Shown here in pieces: positions 51,971 to 63,532 of a stretch of 64,000 nucleotides of DNA (position 1 is its first letter; each line of letters begins with the position of its first letter). The DNA is taken from NCBI GenBank assembly GCA_035526335.1, contig DATLCN010000007.1, positions 1 to 64,000 on the forward strand, given 5' to 3'. Made by a program: the position numbers and the translations under genes. The notes under the pieces are model-generated. The model had not been told where the DNA came from. It did no database searches and saw only the letters and a program-made list of their open reading frames with translations. The DNA comes from GCA-2861595 sp035526335 (GTDB taxonomy: Bacteria; Actinomycetota; Acidimicrobiia; Acidimicrobiales; GCA-2861595).

Positions 51971-52306
51971 ATGGATCTCGGTCTCGACGTCACCGATCAC
52001 GGCGACACCACCGTCCTGGCCGTGAGGGGTGAGGTCGACGTGTACACCGCTCCGCGCCTGCGTGAGAAGCTCGTGGAGTTGGTGAGCCAGGGGAAGCACA
52101 ACATAACCGTCGACCTCGAAGCGGTGGACTTCCTGGACTCCACCGGCCTCGGCGTTCTCGTGGGGGGTCTCAAGCGGCTCCGTAGCCACGACGGCGACCT
52201 GAGCCTCGTGTGCACCCAGCACCGGATCCTCAAGGTGTTCGAGATCACCGGTCTCACCAAGGTGTTCGCCATCCATGCATCGGTGGACGACGCCGTGGGT
52301 GCATAG
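51971..52306 (+). CDS. STAS-domain anti-sigma factor antagonist (RsbV-like)
   Basis: The 111-residue single STAS domain has the phosphorylation motif FLDSTGLGVLVGG (Ser57). The gene is followed 8 bp later by an RsbW-like kinase gene, so the two form a classical partner switch: the kinase inactivates this protein by phosphorylation and, when it is unphosphorylated, the bound kinase releases its sigma factor. A good ribosome site (AAAGGAG) precedes it. Confidence 0.9.
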   Translation: MDLGLDVTDHGDTTVLAVRGEVDVYTAPRLREKLVELVSQGKHNITVDLEAVDFLDSTGLGVLVGGLKRLRSHDGDLSLVCTQHRILKVFEITGLTKVFAIHASVDDAVGA

Positions 52307-52314
52307 GCGCCAGA

Positions 52315-52824
52315 GTGGTCTCCCTTGCGAACGGCACACCGGCAGCCATCGAGTTGGAGATCCCGGCGCGCCCCGAGTACGTGGGGCTCGCCCGCCTGGT
52401 TGTGTCATCGCTGGCTTCCAGCCGGCGGACCCTCGCCGATGACCGCATCGACGACCTGAAGCTGGCGGTATCCGAAGCGTGCACCAACGCCATCGAGGCC
52501 CATGCCGACGTCGATGCGTCGGAGCGGGTGCTGTTGCGCTGGTCAGAGGCGGACGACCACCTGCAGGTTCAGGTCGAGGACCACGGTCCGGGGTTCGATC
52601 CCAGGTCTCTGCCGACTCATCCGCCGGTCACCGACCCCGAGCGGCTCAACTTCGAGCGGGGCCTGGGGATACCCCTCATCCGCTCTCTGGTCGACAAGGT
52701 CGAGTTCAACCCGGCCGAGCCCGGTACGTCGGTTCGGATCGTGATGTTCTGCGGGCCGTCCGAGGTCGATGTCGTTTCCGATGGCGACGGTGAAGTACCG
52801 CCTGGGTTCGGCACCCAGGACTGA
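52315..52824 (+). CDS. Anti-sigma regulatory serine kinase (RsbW-like)
   Basis: The 169-residue protein is a GHKL ATPase: LAVSEACTNAIEAH is the N box, EDHGPGFDP the G1 box and GLGIPLIRSLVDKVEF the G2 region. This is the fold of RsbW/SpoIIAB anti-sigma kinases. It acts with the STAS protein encoded just upstream. The controlled sigma factor is not next to it. Confidence 0.88.
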   Translation: MVSLANGTPAAIELEIPARPEYVGLARLVVSSLASSRRTLADDRIDDLKLAVSEACTNAIEAHADVDASERVLLRWSEADDHLQVQVEDHGPGFDPRSLPTHPPVTDPERLNFERGLGIPLIRSLVDKVEFNPAEPGTSVRIVMFCGPSEVDVVSDGDGEVPPGFGTQD

Positions 52825-52841
52825 GGAGAAGGCGAGAAACG

Positions 52842-53207
52842 GTGGCCCTCAAGAGCCGGCTCAAGCGTCTCACGACCCCAGCCGGTCAGCTCGACCGGGA
52901 GAGGCTCCGGGAGTTCTGCGCCGGCGTCGAATGCGCGGTGCCCATCGCCGAGGTGCGGCCACGCGAAGAGGTCACGGTGGTGGGCGAGATCACCTCGATC
53001 CGCATCGTTCCCCGCCCCGACGGCTCCCCGTGGCTCGAGGCCAGTATCAGCGACGGCACCGGCTGCCTGGTCGCCATGTGGACCGGACGAACCCGCATCG
53101 CCGGCGTGAGCTCCGGCCGGCGGCTCATGGTGAGCGGCCGTGGCGCGGTTGGTGGGTCCGGGCGCAGGCTGGTCATCTACAACCCACGCTACGAGTTGTT
53201 GGCCTGA
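52842..53207 (+). CDS. OB-fold nucleic-acid-binding protein
   Basis: The 121-residue protein has an N-terminal helix (KSRLKRLTTP, then LDRERLREFC) and an OB fold (REEVTVVGEITSIRIV, WLEASISDGTGCLVAMWTGR, RRLMVSGRGA). The DGTG loop resembles the RecG/RecJ-type OB family in actinobacteria, where a similar small protein is often encoded next to TrkA genes, as here. It lies 17 bp after the anti-sigma kinase gene. Confidence 0.8.
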   Translation: MALKSRLKRLTTPAGQLDRERLREFCAGVECAVPIAEVRPREEVTVVGEITSIRIVPRPDGSPWLEASISDGTGCLVAMWTGRTRIAGVSSGRRLMVSGRGAVGGSGRRLVIYNPRYELLA

Positions 53208-53240
53208 AGCCGGCCAGAGGCGCTCCGCTCGTGGCAGAGC

Positions 53241-53903
53241 TCAGGAACCCTGGCCTACCAGCACCGCCTTGACGGGTTCCTCCGACTCGGGTGTCACAAG
53301 GGCGAGCACCTCGTCGGCAGCCTGGAGAACGGTGTCGCCGCGGGGAACGATCACGTGTCGCTCCCGGACCACGGCCACCACGGTGGCATCCCGGGGAAAC
53401 TGGAGATCGGCGATGCAAAGGCCGGCGGCCGGTGAGTCGTCATCCAGGGTCACCTCCACCAGCTGGGCGTCCTGGAACTGGAGAAGGCGGACCAGCGATC
53501 CGACCGAGACGGCCTCTTCGACCAGTGCGGTGAGCAGGTGGGGCGTCGACACCGACACGTCCACCCCCCAGGCTTCGGTGAACAGCCACTGGTTCTTGGG
53601 ATGGTTGACCCTCGCCACGACGCGGGGCACGGCGAACTCCTGCTTGGCCAGCAGGGAGACGACGAGGTTGTCCTCGTCGTCACCGGTTGCGGCCACGACC
53701 ACGTCGGCCTCGGCCAGGCCCGCCTCGTGCAGGCTCGTCACCTCGCAGGCGTCACCCTCGTACCACTGCACGTCCACCGTTGGAGCCGTACGCGCCACCA
53801 CGTCGGGGTCCTGCTCGATAAGCAGCACGTCGTGGCCTGCAGCCTTGAGATCCGCCGCGATGTAGGTGCCGACGTTTCCTGCGCCGGCGATGGCCACTCT
53901 CAT
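53241..53903 (-). CDS. TrkA-family potassium uptake regulator (second of pair)
   Basis: The 220-residue protein has an RCK_N domain with the nucleotide-binding GAGNVGTYIAADL (7-19) and an RCK_C domain (about 135-215). It gates or regulates a Trk/Ktr channel in response to NAD(H) or other nucleotides. Its ATG overlaps the stop of the upstream paralogue by 4 bp, matching the CeoC/CeoB pair of mycobacteria. The channel subunit is not in the window. Confidence 0.9.
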   Translation of the reverse strand: MRVAIAGAGNVGTYIAADLKAAGHDVLLIEQDPDVVARTAPTVDVQWYEGDACEVTSLHEAGLAEADVVVAATGDDEDNLVVSLLAKQEFAVPRVVARVNHPKNQWLFTEAWGVDVSVSTPHLLTALVEEAVSVGSLVRLLQFQDAQLVEVTLDDDSPAAGLCIADLQFPRDATVVAVVRERHVIVPRGDTVLQAADEVLALVTPESEEPVKAVLVGQGS

Positions 53904-54562
53904 TCGCTCTCTCCATCCTTGAGGCGGTCTTCGAGTTCGTCGAGGGCGGACTTGGTCGCCATCACGTGAAGCACGTCACCGTCCTGGCCGACCCCTTCCG
54001 AGCCGATGAGCCTGGGGCTCCCCGCGCGGGTCAGGGCGACAACCCGGAACTTCCCCGGCTGCCCGAGCTTGGCCAGCTTTTTCCCGGCCCAGACGCCCGG
54101 CAGCACCCGCTCGAGCAGAAGGAGCTCGCCCGTCACGTCGTTCCACTCGCTGACCGACTCCTCGGGAAAGAGCCGCCGGGCGACCTGATCGGTGGTCCAG
54201 GCCACCTGGGCCACCGTCGGGATGCCGAGACGCTCGTAGATGGCGGCTCGGCGGGGATCCTGGATCCTGGCCACGACGTTGCGGATCTGGTACTTCTCCC
54301 GGGCGATCCGGGCGGTGAGGATGTTGGAGTTGTCGCCACCGGTGGTCGCGGCCAGCGCGTGGGCCTCGTGAACGCCCGCCTGCTCGAGGTGGTCCTGGTC
54401 GAAACCGAAGCCGAGCACCGCCCGTCCGCCCCACCTCTCAGGGAGGTAGCGCTGGAAGGCGCGCCGGTCCTTGTCGATGACCGCGACGGAGTGGCCGAGG
54501 CTGTCCATCTTGGCCGCCAGCTCCGAGCCCACCCGTCCGCAGCCGACGACGATCACGTGCAT
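53900..54562 (-). CDS. TrkA-family potassium uptake regulator (first of pair)
   Basis: From ATG 54562 the protein has 220 residues: an RCK_N domain starting HVIVVGCGRVGSELA and an RCK_C-like C-terminal part. ATG 54571 would add three residues. It is the first gene of the TrkA-like operon and diverges from the pyrophosphatase gene across a 244-bp gap with no gene in it. Confidence 0.9.
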   Translation of the reverse strand: MHVIVVGCGRVGSELAAKMDSLGHSVAVIDKDRRAFQRYLPERWGGRAVLGFGFDQDHLEQAGVHEAHALAATTGGDNSNILTARIAREKYQIRNVVARIQDPRRAAIYERLGIPTVAQVAWTTDQVARRLFPEESVSEWNDVTGELLLLERVLPGVWAGKKLAKLGQPGKFRVVALTRAGSPRLIGSEGVGQDGDVLHVMATKSALDELEDRLKDGESE

Positions 54563-54806
54563 GGCGCCCATCAAAATCGCACTTCGGGTGCGCGCACAAC
54601 TCCGGGATAAGGCCGGCCGCCGCGCTGACCTCTCCGAAGCGCCTGATCCACGGGCTGGCACGGTCGTTCTTCGGCCACCTCACCTTTGTGGCCTTCGACG
54701 CAGGAGAAGTTCGAGGGCCCTTCGAGCAGGTAGCTTCGGCGCGGGGCCGGCCCAGTCGCCGGCCGATTGATCTGTAAGTGACACCAACAGGAAGAAGAGG
54801 GTTTGC

Positions 54807-57306
<2,500 letters not shown>

Positions 57307-57308
<2 letters not shown>

Positions 57309-57362
57309 CCCGCGTATCTCGCTAATGGGCGGACCCGCGTGTCTCGCTATCGGGCGGACCCG
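57307..57362 (+). repeat. 25-bp tandem repeat (2.2 copies)
   Basis: The unit GACCCGCGTATCTCGCTAAT plus GGGCG at 57307-57331 is repeated at 57332-57356 with three changes and starts a third time (57357-57362). It spans the stop codons of hppA and the convergent DedA gene region. Confidence 0.8.
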
Positions 57363-57964
57363 ACCTCGGCGGCCTCTGCCCGGTCGTTCCTGCGGGCTTT
57401 GCGGACTTCCAGGAACACGGGGACTAACGAGAACACGATGATCACGCCGATCACCGGATAGAGGTACTCGTCGATGTCGACGGCCTCCCCCAACGAGAAC
57501 CCGAGCATCGTCACGCCCACGCCCCAGAGCAGCCCGCCGACGACGTTGAACCGGACGAAGGTGCGGTAGGGCATGCTGCCGGCGCCGGCCACGATCGGGG
57601 CGAAGGTGCGCACGATCGGGATGAAGCGGGCCAGGAGGATGGTCTTGGGGCCGTACCTGTCGAAGTAGCTCTGGGCCTTCTCGATGTACTCGTGCTTGAA
57701 GAACCGGGAGTCCGGGCGACGGAACAGGGCGGGGCCGACCTTGTTGCCGAAGGCGTAGCCCACCTGGTCGCCGATGACGGCGGCGAGGAACACGCCCACC
57801 AGGACGACGCCGAGGGTCAGGTCGCCACGGGCGCAGAACACGCCGGCGGTGAACAGCAGGGAGTCGCCGGGAAGGAAGAAGCCGACCAGCAGGCCGGACT
57901 CCGCGAACACGATCAGAATCAGCCCGAGGGTACCGAAGGTCTCGAGAAGATGCCGTGGGTCCAC
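57347..57964 (-). CDS. DedA family membrane protein
   Basis: The 205-residue protein has the DedA signature: FFLPGDSLLFTAGV near the N-terminus, GDQVGYAFGNKVG, and RFIPIVRTFAPIVAGAGSMPY, with five membrane segments. DedA proteins are lipid scramblase-like membrane proteins that help maintain membrane potential and undecaprenyl phosphate recycling. It converges with hppA. Confidence 0.9.
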   Translation of the reverse strand: MDPRHLLETFGTLGLILIVFAESGLLVGFFLPGDSLLFTAGVFCARGDLTLGVVLVGVFLAAVIGDQVGYAFGNKVGPALFRRPDSRFFKHEYIEKAQSYFDRYGPKTILLARFIPIVRTFAPIVAGAGSMPYRTFVRFNVVGGLLWGVGVTMLGFSLGEAVDIDEYLYPVIGVIIVFSLVPVFLEVRKARRNDRAEAAEVGSAR

Positions 57965-58035
57965 CCGCCGGCACGCTACCGTCGTCGGCCGCAGCTTGAC
58001 AGCACCCGCCCCGTCTGCCCACCCTCGTAGGAGAC

Positions 58036-60708
58036 ATGCCCAAGCCCCTCGTCATCGTAGAGTCCCCCGCCAAGGCCAAGACCATTGCCGGCCTGCTCGG
58101 TCCCGGGTTCGTCGTGGAGTCCTCCGTCGGCCACGTCCGTGACCTCCCGGGCGACCCGTCGGAGATCCCCCTCGCCTACCGCGGCGAGCCCTGGGCCCGC
58201 CTCGGCATCGACGTCGACAACGACTTCAAGCCGCTCTACGTCGTCCCCCAGCGCAAGAAGGACGTGGTCAAGAAGCTCAAGGCCGCCCTCAAGGACGCCA
58301 GCGAGCTCTATCTCGCCACTGACGAGGACCGCGAGGGCGAGTCGATCGCCTGGCACCTGCTCGAGGTGCTGGCCCCCCGGGTGCCGGTCAAGCGCATGGT
58401 GTTCCACGAGATCACCCGGCCCGCCATCGAGCGGGCGGTGCAGGAGTGGCGGGAGCTCGACATGCCGCTGGTGGACGCCCAGGAGACCCGCCGGCTCCTC
58501 GACCGCCTCTACGGCTTCGAGGTGTCCCCGGTGCTGTGGCGCCGCATCCGGCCCCGCCTGTCGGCCGGTCGGGTCCAGAGCGTGGCCACCCGCATGATCG
58601 TCGAGCGGGAGCGGGAGCGGATGCGCTTCCGTACCGCCGGCTGGTGGGACCTGGAGGGAACCTTCGCCAAGGAGGCCTCGGCCTTCACCGCCGGCCTGGT
58701 CGGCATCGACGGCCGGCGCCTGGCCACGGGCAAGGACTTCACCGAGGACGGCCGGCTCAAGGAGATCTCCGGTTCCGGCGCCGGCGTGGTCCGCCTCGAC
58801 GAGGCCGAGGCCGGCGCCCTGGCCGGCCGCCTGTCGGGCAGCGCCTTCGCCGTTCGTTCGGTGGAGGAGAAGCCCTACCGGCGCTCGCCCTACCCCCCGT
58901 TCATGACCTCCACCCTCCAGCAGGAGGCGGGCCGCAAGCTGCGCGTCGACTCCAAACGCACAATGCAGGTGGCCCAGCGCCTCTACGAGAACGGCTACAT
59001 CACCTACATGCGTACCGACAGCACGAACCTGTCGGAGACGGCGCTCAGCGCGGCCCGCCGCCAGGCCACCCAGCTGTACGGGGCCGACTACGTGCCCGAG
59101 CAGCCCCGCCGCTACGCCCGCAAGGTGAAGAACGCCCAGGAGGCGCACGAGGCCATCCGCCCCGCCGGCGACGATTTCCGCACCCCCGACCGCGTGTCCC
59201 GGGAGCTGTCGGGCGACGACCTGCGCCTCTACGAGCTGGTCTGGAAGCGGACGGTGGCCTCCCAGATGGCCGACGCCGTGGGGCGCACCGTGCAGGTCCG
59301 GGTGGCGGGCACCTCCTCTGCCGGCGAGGACGCCGAGTTCGCCACCAGTGGCAAGGTCATCACCTTCCCCGGGTTCTTCCGGGCCTACGTGGAGGGCTCG
59401 GACGATCCCGAAGCCGAACTGGAGGACCGTGAGGTCCGCCTCCCTCTCCTCGCCGTGGGCGACCCCCTCGACCTGGCCGGCCTGGAGGCCAAGGGCCATA
59501 CCACCCAGCCCCCGGCCCGCTACACCGACGCCTCCCTGGTGAAGGCGCTCGAGGACAAGGGCGTGGGCCGTCCGTCCACCTACGCCAGCATCATCTCCAC
59601 CATCCAGGACCGTGGCTACGTCTGGAAGAAGGGCCCGGCCCTGGTGCCCACCTTCACCGCCTTCGCCGTGGTGAAGCTGCTGGAGTGCCACTTCGACCAG
59701 CTGGTGGACTACGGCTTCACCGCCCGCCTGGAGGACGACCTCGACGAGATCGCCGGCAAGCGCCAGGAGCGGGTTCCATGGCTGTCCCGGTTCTACTTCG
59801 GGAACGGCACGCCGGGCCTCAAGCCTCTGATCGCCGAGCGCCTCGACCAGATCGACCCCCGCGAGGTCAGTGCCACCCTCATAGGCGCGGACGGCGCGGG
59901 GCGGGAGATCTTCGTGCGGGTGGGCCGCTACGGCCCCTACCTCCAGCGGGGTGAGGCGGAGCGGGCGTCGATATCAGAGGACCTCGCTCCCGACGAGCTG
60001 ACCGTGGAGCGGGCCGAGGAGCTGCTGTCCGCACCGAGCGGCGACCGCACCGTGGGCACCGACCCCGAAACGGGTCTCACCGTGACGGTGAAGGCCGGCC
60101 GCTTCGGCCCCTATGTCCAGATGGGCGAGGTCGACCCTTCGCCGAAGTCGAAGAAGAAGCCGGCCACCGCGTCGCTGTTCAAGACCATGACGCCCGAGAG
60201 CGTTACCCTGGAGGACGCTTTGCGCCTGCTCACGCTGCCACGGGTGGTGGGGGTGGACCCGGCCACCAAGGAGGAGATCGTGGCCCTCAACGGCCGCTAC
60301 GGGCCCTACCTCAAGAAGGGCACCGACAGCCGCTCCCTGGAGTCGGAGGAGCAGCTGCTCGCCATCTCTCTCGACGAGGCCCTGGCCGTCTACGCCAAGC
60401 CCAAGGAGCGACGGGGCCGTGGCGCCGCCGCCGCGCCCTTGCGGGAGCTGGGCCCCGACCCGGTGTCCGGCGGCGCCATCGTCGTCAAGGAGGGCCGCTT
60501 CGGCCCCTACATCACCGATGGGGAGTTCAACGCCACCGTCCCCCGGGGCGACTCCGTCGAGGAGCTGACCTCAAAGCGGGCAGCCGAGCTGCTGGCCGAC
60601 AAGCGGGCCAAGGGGCCGGCGCCCAAGAAGAAGGGGGCCAGGAAGCCGGCGGCGGCCAAGGCGAAGGCCAAGCCCAAGGCGGCCAAGAAGGCCACCACCG
60701 CCTCCTGA
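58036..60708 (+). CDS. topA: DNA topoisomerase I
   Basis: The 890-residue enzyme has a Toprim domain at the N-terminus (LVIVESPAKAKTIAGLLG, ATDEDREGESIAWHL), the catalytic tyrosine in YITYMRTDSTNLS (near 324) and a C-terminal half of repeated RFGPYVQ-type motifs (RYGPYLQ, RFGPYVQ, RYGPYLK, RFGPYIT), the actinobacterial TopA C-terminal repeats in place of zinc fingers. A lysine/alanine-rich tail helps DNA binding. It relaxes negative supercoils. The ATG follows AGGAG. Confidence 0.95.
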   Translation: MPKPLVIVESPAKAKTIAGLLGPGFVVESSVGHVRDLPGDPSEIPLAYRGEPWARLGIDVDNDFKPLYVVPQRKKDVVKKLKAALKDASELYLATDEDREGESIAWHLLEVLAPRVPVKRMVFHEITRPAIERAVQEWRELDMPLVDAQETRRLLDRLYGFEVSPVLWRRIRPRLSAGRVQSVATRMIVERERERMRFRTAGWWDLEGTFAKEASAFTAGLVGIDGRRLATGKDFTEDGRLKEISGSGAGVVRLDEAEAGALAGRLSGSAFAVRSVEEKPYRRSPYPPFMTSTLQQEAGRKLRVDSKRTMQVAQRLYENGYITYMRTDSTNLSETALSAARRQATQLYGADYVPEQPRRYARKVKNAQEAHEAIRPAGDDFRTPDRVSRELSGDDLRLYELVWKRTVASQMADAVGRTVQVRVAGTSSAGEDAEFATSGKVITFPGFFRAYVEGSDDPEAELEDREVRLPLLAVGDPLDLAGLEAKGHTTQPPARYTDASLVKALEDKGVGRPSTYASIISTIQDRGYVWKKGPALVPTFTAFAVVKLLECHFDQLVDYGFTARLEDDLDEIAGKRQERVPWLSRFYFGNGTPGLKPLIAERLDQIDPREVSATLIGADGAGREIFVRVGRYGPYLQRGEAERASISEDLAPDELTVERAEELLSAPSGDRTVGTDPETGLTVTVKAGRFGPYVQMGEVDPSPKSKKKPATASLFKTMTPESVTLEDALRLLTLPRVVGVDPATKEEIVALNGRYGPYLKKGTDSRSLESEEQLLAISLDEALAVYAKPKERRGRGAAAAPLRELGPDPVSGGAIVVKEGRFGPYITDGEFNATVPRGDSVEELTSKRAAELLADKRAKGPAPKKKGARKPAAAKAKAKPKAAKKATTAS

Positions 60709-60770
60709 GCGGCTTTCGGGCGCCGGGGCGAGCTAACGCGGCGCTATCATCGAAGGCGAGGGGTGTTGCC

Positions 60771-61370
60771 GTGGCCGATCTCGTTTCGCTCCATCTTCGA
60801 GCTGTCGAGGGCTTCGGCTCCCTGCTTCTGGCCGTCGCCGAGGAGGACTGGTCCCGGCCGACGCCCTGCGCAGACTGGGATGTGCGGGGCCTGGTCAACC
60901 ACTTGCTGTCGGAGAACCTCTGGACCCCGCCGTTGCTGGCGGGGATGACGATCGAACAGGTCGGCGACCGGCTCGAAGGCGATCAGCTCGGCCAGGATCC
61001 CAAGCACGTGTGGCAGCAGGCGGCGGCGGACAGCCTGGTGGCTGTCGCCCAGCCGGACGTTCTGGCCGCCACCGTCCACGTCTCGTTCGGCGACATCTCG
61101 GCCGAGGAGTACGTCACCCAGCTGACGGTGGACCACACCATCCACGCTTGGGACCTGGCCCGGGCGATCGGCGGCGATGAGCACCTCGACCCCGAGCTGG
61201 TCGAGCTGGCCCTCGACTATCTGTCGATCCATGCCGAGGAATGGCAGGGGGCCGGCGTGTTCGCTCCGCCGGTGGCGGCGGCGGAGTCGCCGGGTCGCCA
61301 GGGTGAACTGCTGGCGCTGTCCGGACGGCAGCACTCGTGGTCGCCACCGGGCGCGGGCGCACAGGGCTGA
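60771..61370 (+). CDS. TIGR03086-like DinB-fold protein
   Basis: The 199-residue protein has the mycothiol-dependent maleylpyruvate isomerase N-terminal/DinB helical fold: RPTPCADWDVRGLVNHLL carries the conserved W-x-V-x-x-L-x-x-H, with VDHTIHAWDLARAIG later. These histidines form the metal site in the TIGR03086 family, common in actinobacteria; the substrate is unknown. GTG 60771 follows GAGGGG. Confidence 0.82.
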   Translation: MADLVSLHLRAVEGFGSLLLAVAEEDWSRPTPCADWDVRGLVNHLLSENLWTPPLLAGMTIEQVGDRLEGDQLGQDPKHVWQQAAADSLVAVAQPDVLAATVHVSFGDISAEEYVTQLTVDHTIHAWDLARAIGGDEHLDPELVELALDYLSIHAEEWQGAGVFAPPVAAAESPGRQGELLALSGRQHSWSPPGAGAQG

Positions 61371-61436
61371 CGCCACCGCCTTCGCGGCGTGGGGCCACGC
61401 CGTAAACCGGGTTCCTCGGGCCCTAGCCTCGGATCC

Positions 61437-62918
61437 GTGGCGGAACCCTCACAGCCCGGTTCCCCATCTCAGGGCGACGACGGTCCGGATCCGCTCACGC
61501 GCGACGTTCCGACGGTGCAGGTGCCCCGTTCCGGCCCTGGGATTCTCGAGGGACCAGCTCAGCCCGCCGCCACTGGTGCCGGCGAGGAACCGTCCACACT
61601 CCGCCTGTTCGGTTCACCCGCATTTTTTCGGCTGTGGCTGGCCCAGGTGGCGTCGTCGCTCGGAGACTGGGTGGGCCTGCTGGCCATATCGGCCATCGCC
61701 GCCCGGGTGGGCGGGTCCTCCCCCGAGGCGGCCATCGGCATCGTGCTGTCGGCCCGGCTGGTCCCCGGGTTCTTCCTTGGCCCCGCCGCCGGCGTGTTCG
61801 TCGACCGGTGGGACCGCAAGAAGGTCATGGTCTCCTGCGACATCGGCCGGGGACTGGTCCTTCTCGGGCTGCCGTTCGTCGACACCATCCCCGGCCTGTT
61901 CTTCGCCTCCCTGCTGCTGGAGATCATGACACTGATGTGGTCACCGGCAAAGGAGGCGTCGGTGCCGAACCTGGTGCGCCCCGAGTTTCTCGCCAACGCC
62001 AACTCGCTCTCCCTGGTGGCGGCCTACGGCACGTTCCCCATCGGGTCGGCTCTGTTCGCCCTGCTGGCGGGAGTGGCCACCCAACTCGGCCGGTTCGACG
62101 CTCTCGAGGGACTCCGGGTCAGCCAGGAGACGGTGGCCATCTACGTCGACGTGCTCACGTTCTTCACCTCGGCCATCCTCATCTCCACCCTTTCGCTGCG
62201 CCGGCCGGAGAAGAACGGGCACGCACGGGGCCGCATCGACCTGCGACAGACCTTCCGTGAACTGGCCGACGGCTGGAGCTTCATCCGCCACAACACGGTG
62301 GTGCGCTCGGTCATGCTCGGCCTGGGCACCGGGCTCATCGGTGGAGGCATGGTCGTACCGCTCGGCCCGGTGATGTCGGCCAACGTGCTGGGTGCGGGCA
62401 CCGCCGGCTTCGGCCTGCTGCTCACCGCCCTCGGCACCGGGATGGCCATCGGCGTGGTCACCCTCTCGGTGGTGCAGCGGCGGGTGCCGCACGAGCGCAT
62501 CTTCGTCGCATCGGTGTTCGGCGCCGGCATCTCCCTCCTGCTGGCTGCCTCGATGTCGACGCTGACGCCGGCCCTGGGATTCGTCGCCATGATCGGCCTC
62601 TGTGCCGGCTCGGTGTACATCCTCGGCTTCACCATCCTCCAGGCCAACGTGGAGGACGAGCTGCGGGGCCGCATCTTCGCCGCTCTCTACACCCTGGTCC
62701 GTTTCTGCCTCCTTCTCTCCTTCACTCTGGCCCCGATCCTGTCGTCGCTGCTCGACCGGCTGTCGGGCCGTGCGTTCGACCGCTCCGTCACCGTCGCCGG
62801 CGTCTCCGTCGCCCTCCCCGGTGTTCGCCTCACACTCTGGCTGGGCGGGCTGATCATCGTCATCGCCGGCGTTCTCGTACAGGTGACCATGACGACGCGG
62901 ACGGAGCGGCGGGAATGA
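61437..62918 (+). CDS. MFS transporter
   Basis: From GTG 61437 the product has 493 residues. After a 65-residue proline-rich cytoplasmic leader come 12 membrane segments; the loop FVDRWDRKKVMVSCDIGRG after segment 2 is the MFS signature region of the enterobactin-exporter/MFS_3 group. Substrate unknown. Its stop overlaps the tmk start (ATGA), so it belongs to the operon with tmk and holB. Confidence 0.85.
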   Translation: MAEPSQPGSPSQGDDGPDPLTRDVPTVQVPRSGPGILEGPAQPAATGAGEEPSTLRLFGSPAFFRLWLAQVASSLGDWVGLLAISAIAARVGGSSPEAAIGIVLSARLVPGFFLGPAAGVFVDRWDRKKVMVSCDIGRGLVLLGLPFVDTIPGLFFASLLLEIMTLMWSPAKEASVPNLVRPEFLANANSLSLVAAYGTFPIGSALFALLAGVATQLGRFDALEGLRVSQETVAIYVDVLTFFTSAILISTLSLRRPEKNGHARGRIDLRQTFRELADGWSFIRHNTVVRSVMLGLGTGLIGGGMVVPLGPVMSANVLGAGTAGFGLLLTALGTGMAIGVVTLSVVQRRVPHERIFVASVFGAGISLLLAASMSTLTPALGFVAMIGLCAGSVYILGFTILQANVEDELRGRIFAALYTLVRFCLLLSFTLAPILSSLLDRLSGRAFDRSVTVAGVSVALPGVRLTLWLGGLIIVIAGVLVQVTMTTRTERRE

Positions 62919-63532
62919 TCGGGCACGGCCGGCTCATCGCCTTCGAGGGCGGGGAGGCATGCGGGAAGTCCACCCAGTCGGCGCTTCTGGCCGGGCGGGT
63001 GGGGGCCGTGCTCACCCGAGAACCGGGAGGAACGGCCATAGGTGAGCGGGTACGGGTTCTGCTGCTCGGCGCCGGCACCGTCGACCTCCACCCCCGGGCC
63101 GAGGCGCTGCTCATGGCCGCGGCCCGGGCCCAGCACGTGGCCGAGGTGGTGGCGCCGGCGCTGGCCGCCGGCCGCCACGTCGTCACCGACCGCTTCTCCC
63201 ACTCGTCGCTCGCCTACCAGGGCTACGGCCGGGGCCTGGACCTCGATGAGCTCCGCCGGCTGAGCCACTGGGCCACGGGTGGTCTCTGGCCGGACCTGGT
63301 GATCCTGCTGGACCTTCCTCCCGGCACCGCCCTGGCCACCCCGGCTGCGCCGGACCGCTTCGAGATCGAGGCGGGAGAGTTCCATCAGCGGGTGACGGAC
63401 GGTTTCCGAGCCCTTGCCACGGGTGATCCTGAGCACTGGCGCGTGGTGGACGCCACCGGCACCGTGGACGAGGTGGCGGCGCGGGTGTGGGCGGCCGTGT
63501 CGCCGACGTTCGACGCGGCGGAGACCAGATGA
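62915..63532 (+). CDS. tmk: Thymidylate kinase
   Basis: The 205-residue kinase phosphorylates dTMP to dTDP. P-loop FEGGEACGKST (10-20) has Cys where most enzymes have Gly or Ala (GDGAGKST) but retains Lys18. TREPGG, DRFSHSSLAYQGYGRG (the DRx motif and substrate lid) and LLDLPPGTAL are canonical. Both ends overlap neighbours by 4 bp (ATGA), and holB follows, as in many bacteria. Confidence 0.94.
   Translation: MIGHGRLIAFEGGEACGKSTQSALLAGRVGAVLTREPGGTAIGERVRVLLLGAGTVDLHPRAEALLMAAARAQHVAEVVAPALAAGRHVVTDRFSHSSLAYQGYGRGLDLDELRRLSHWATGGLWPDLVILLDLPPGTALATPAAPDRFEIEAGEFHQRVTDGFRALATGDPEHWRVVDATGTVDEVAARVWAAVSPTFDAAETR

Noticed and set aside
57976..59691. A 571-codon minus-strand frame within topA
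   Set aside because: Shadow of topA produced by GC-rich codon bias.
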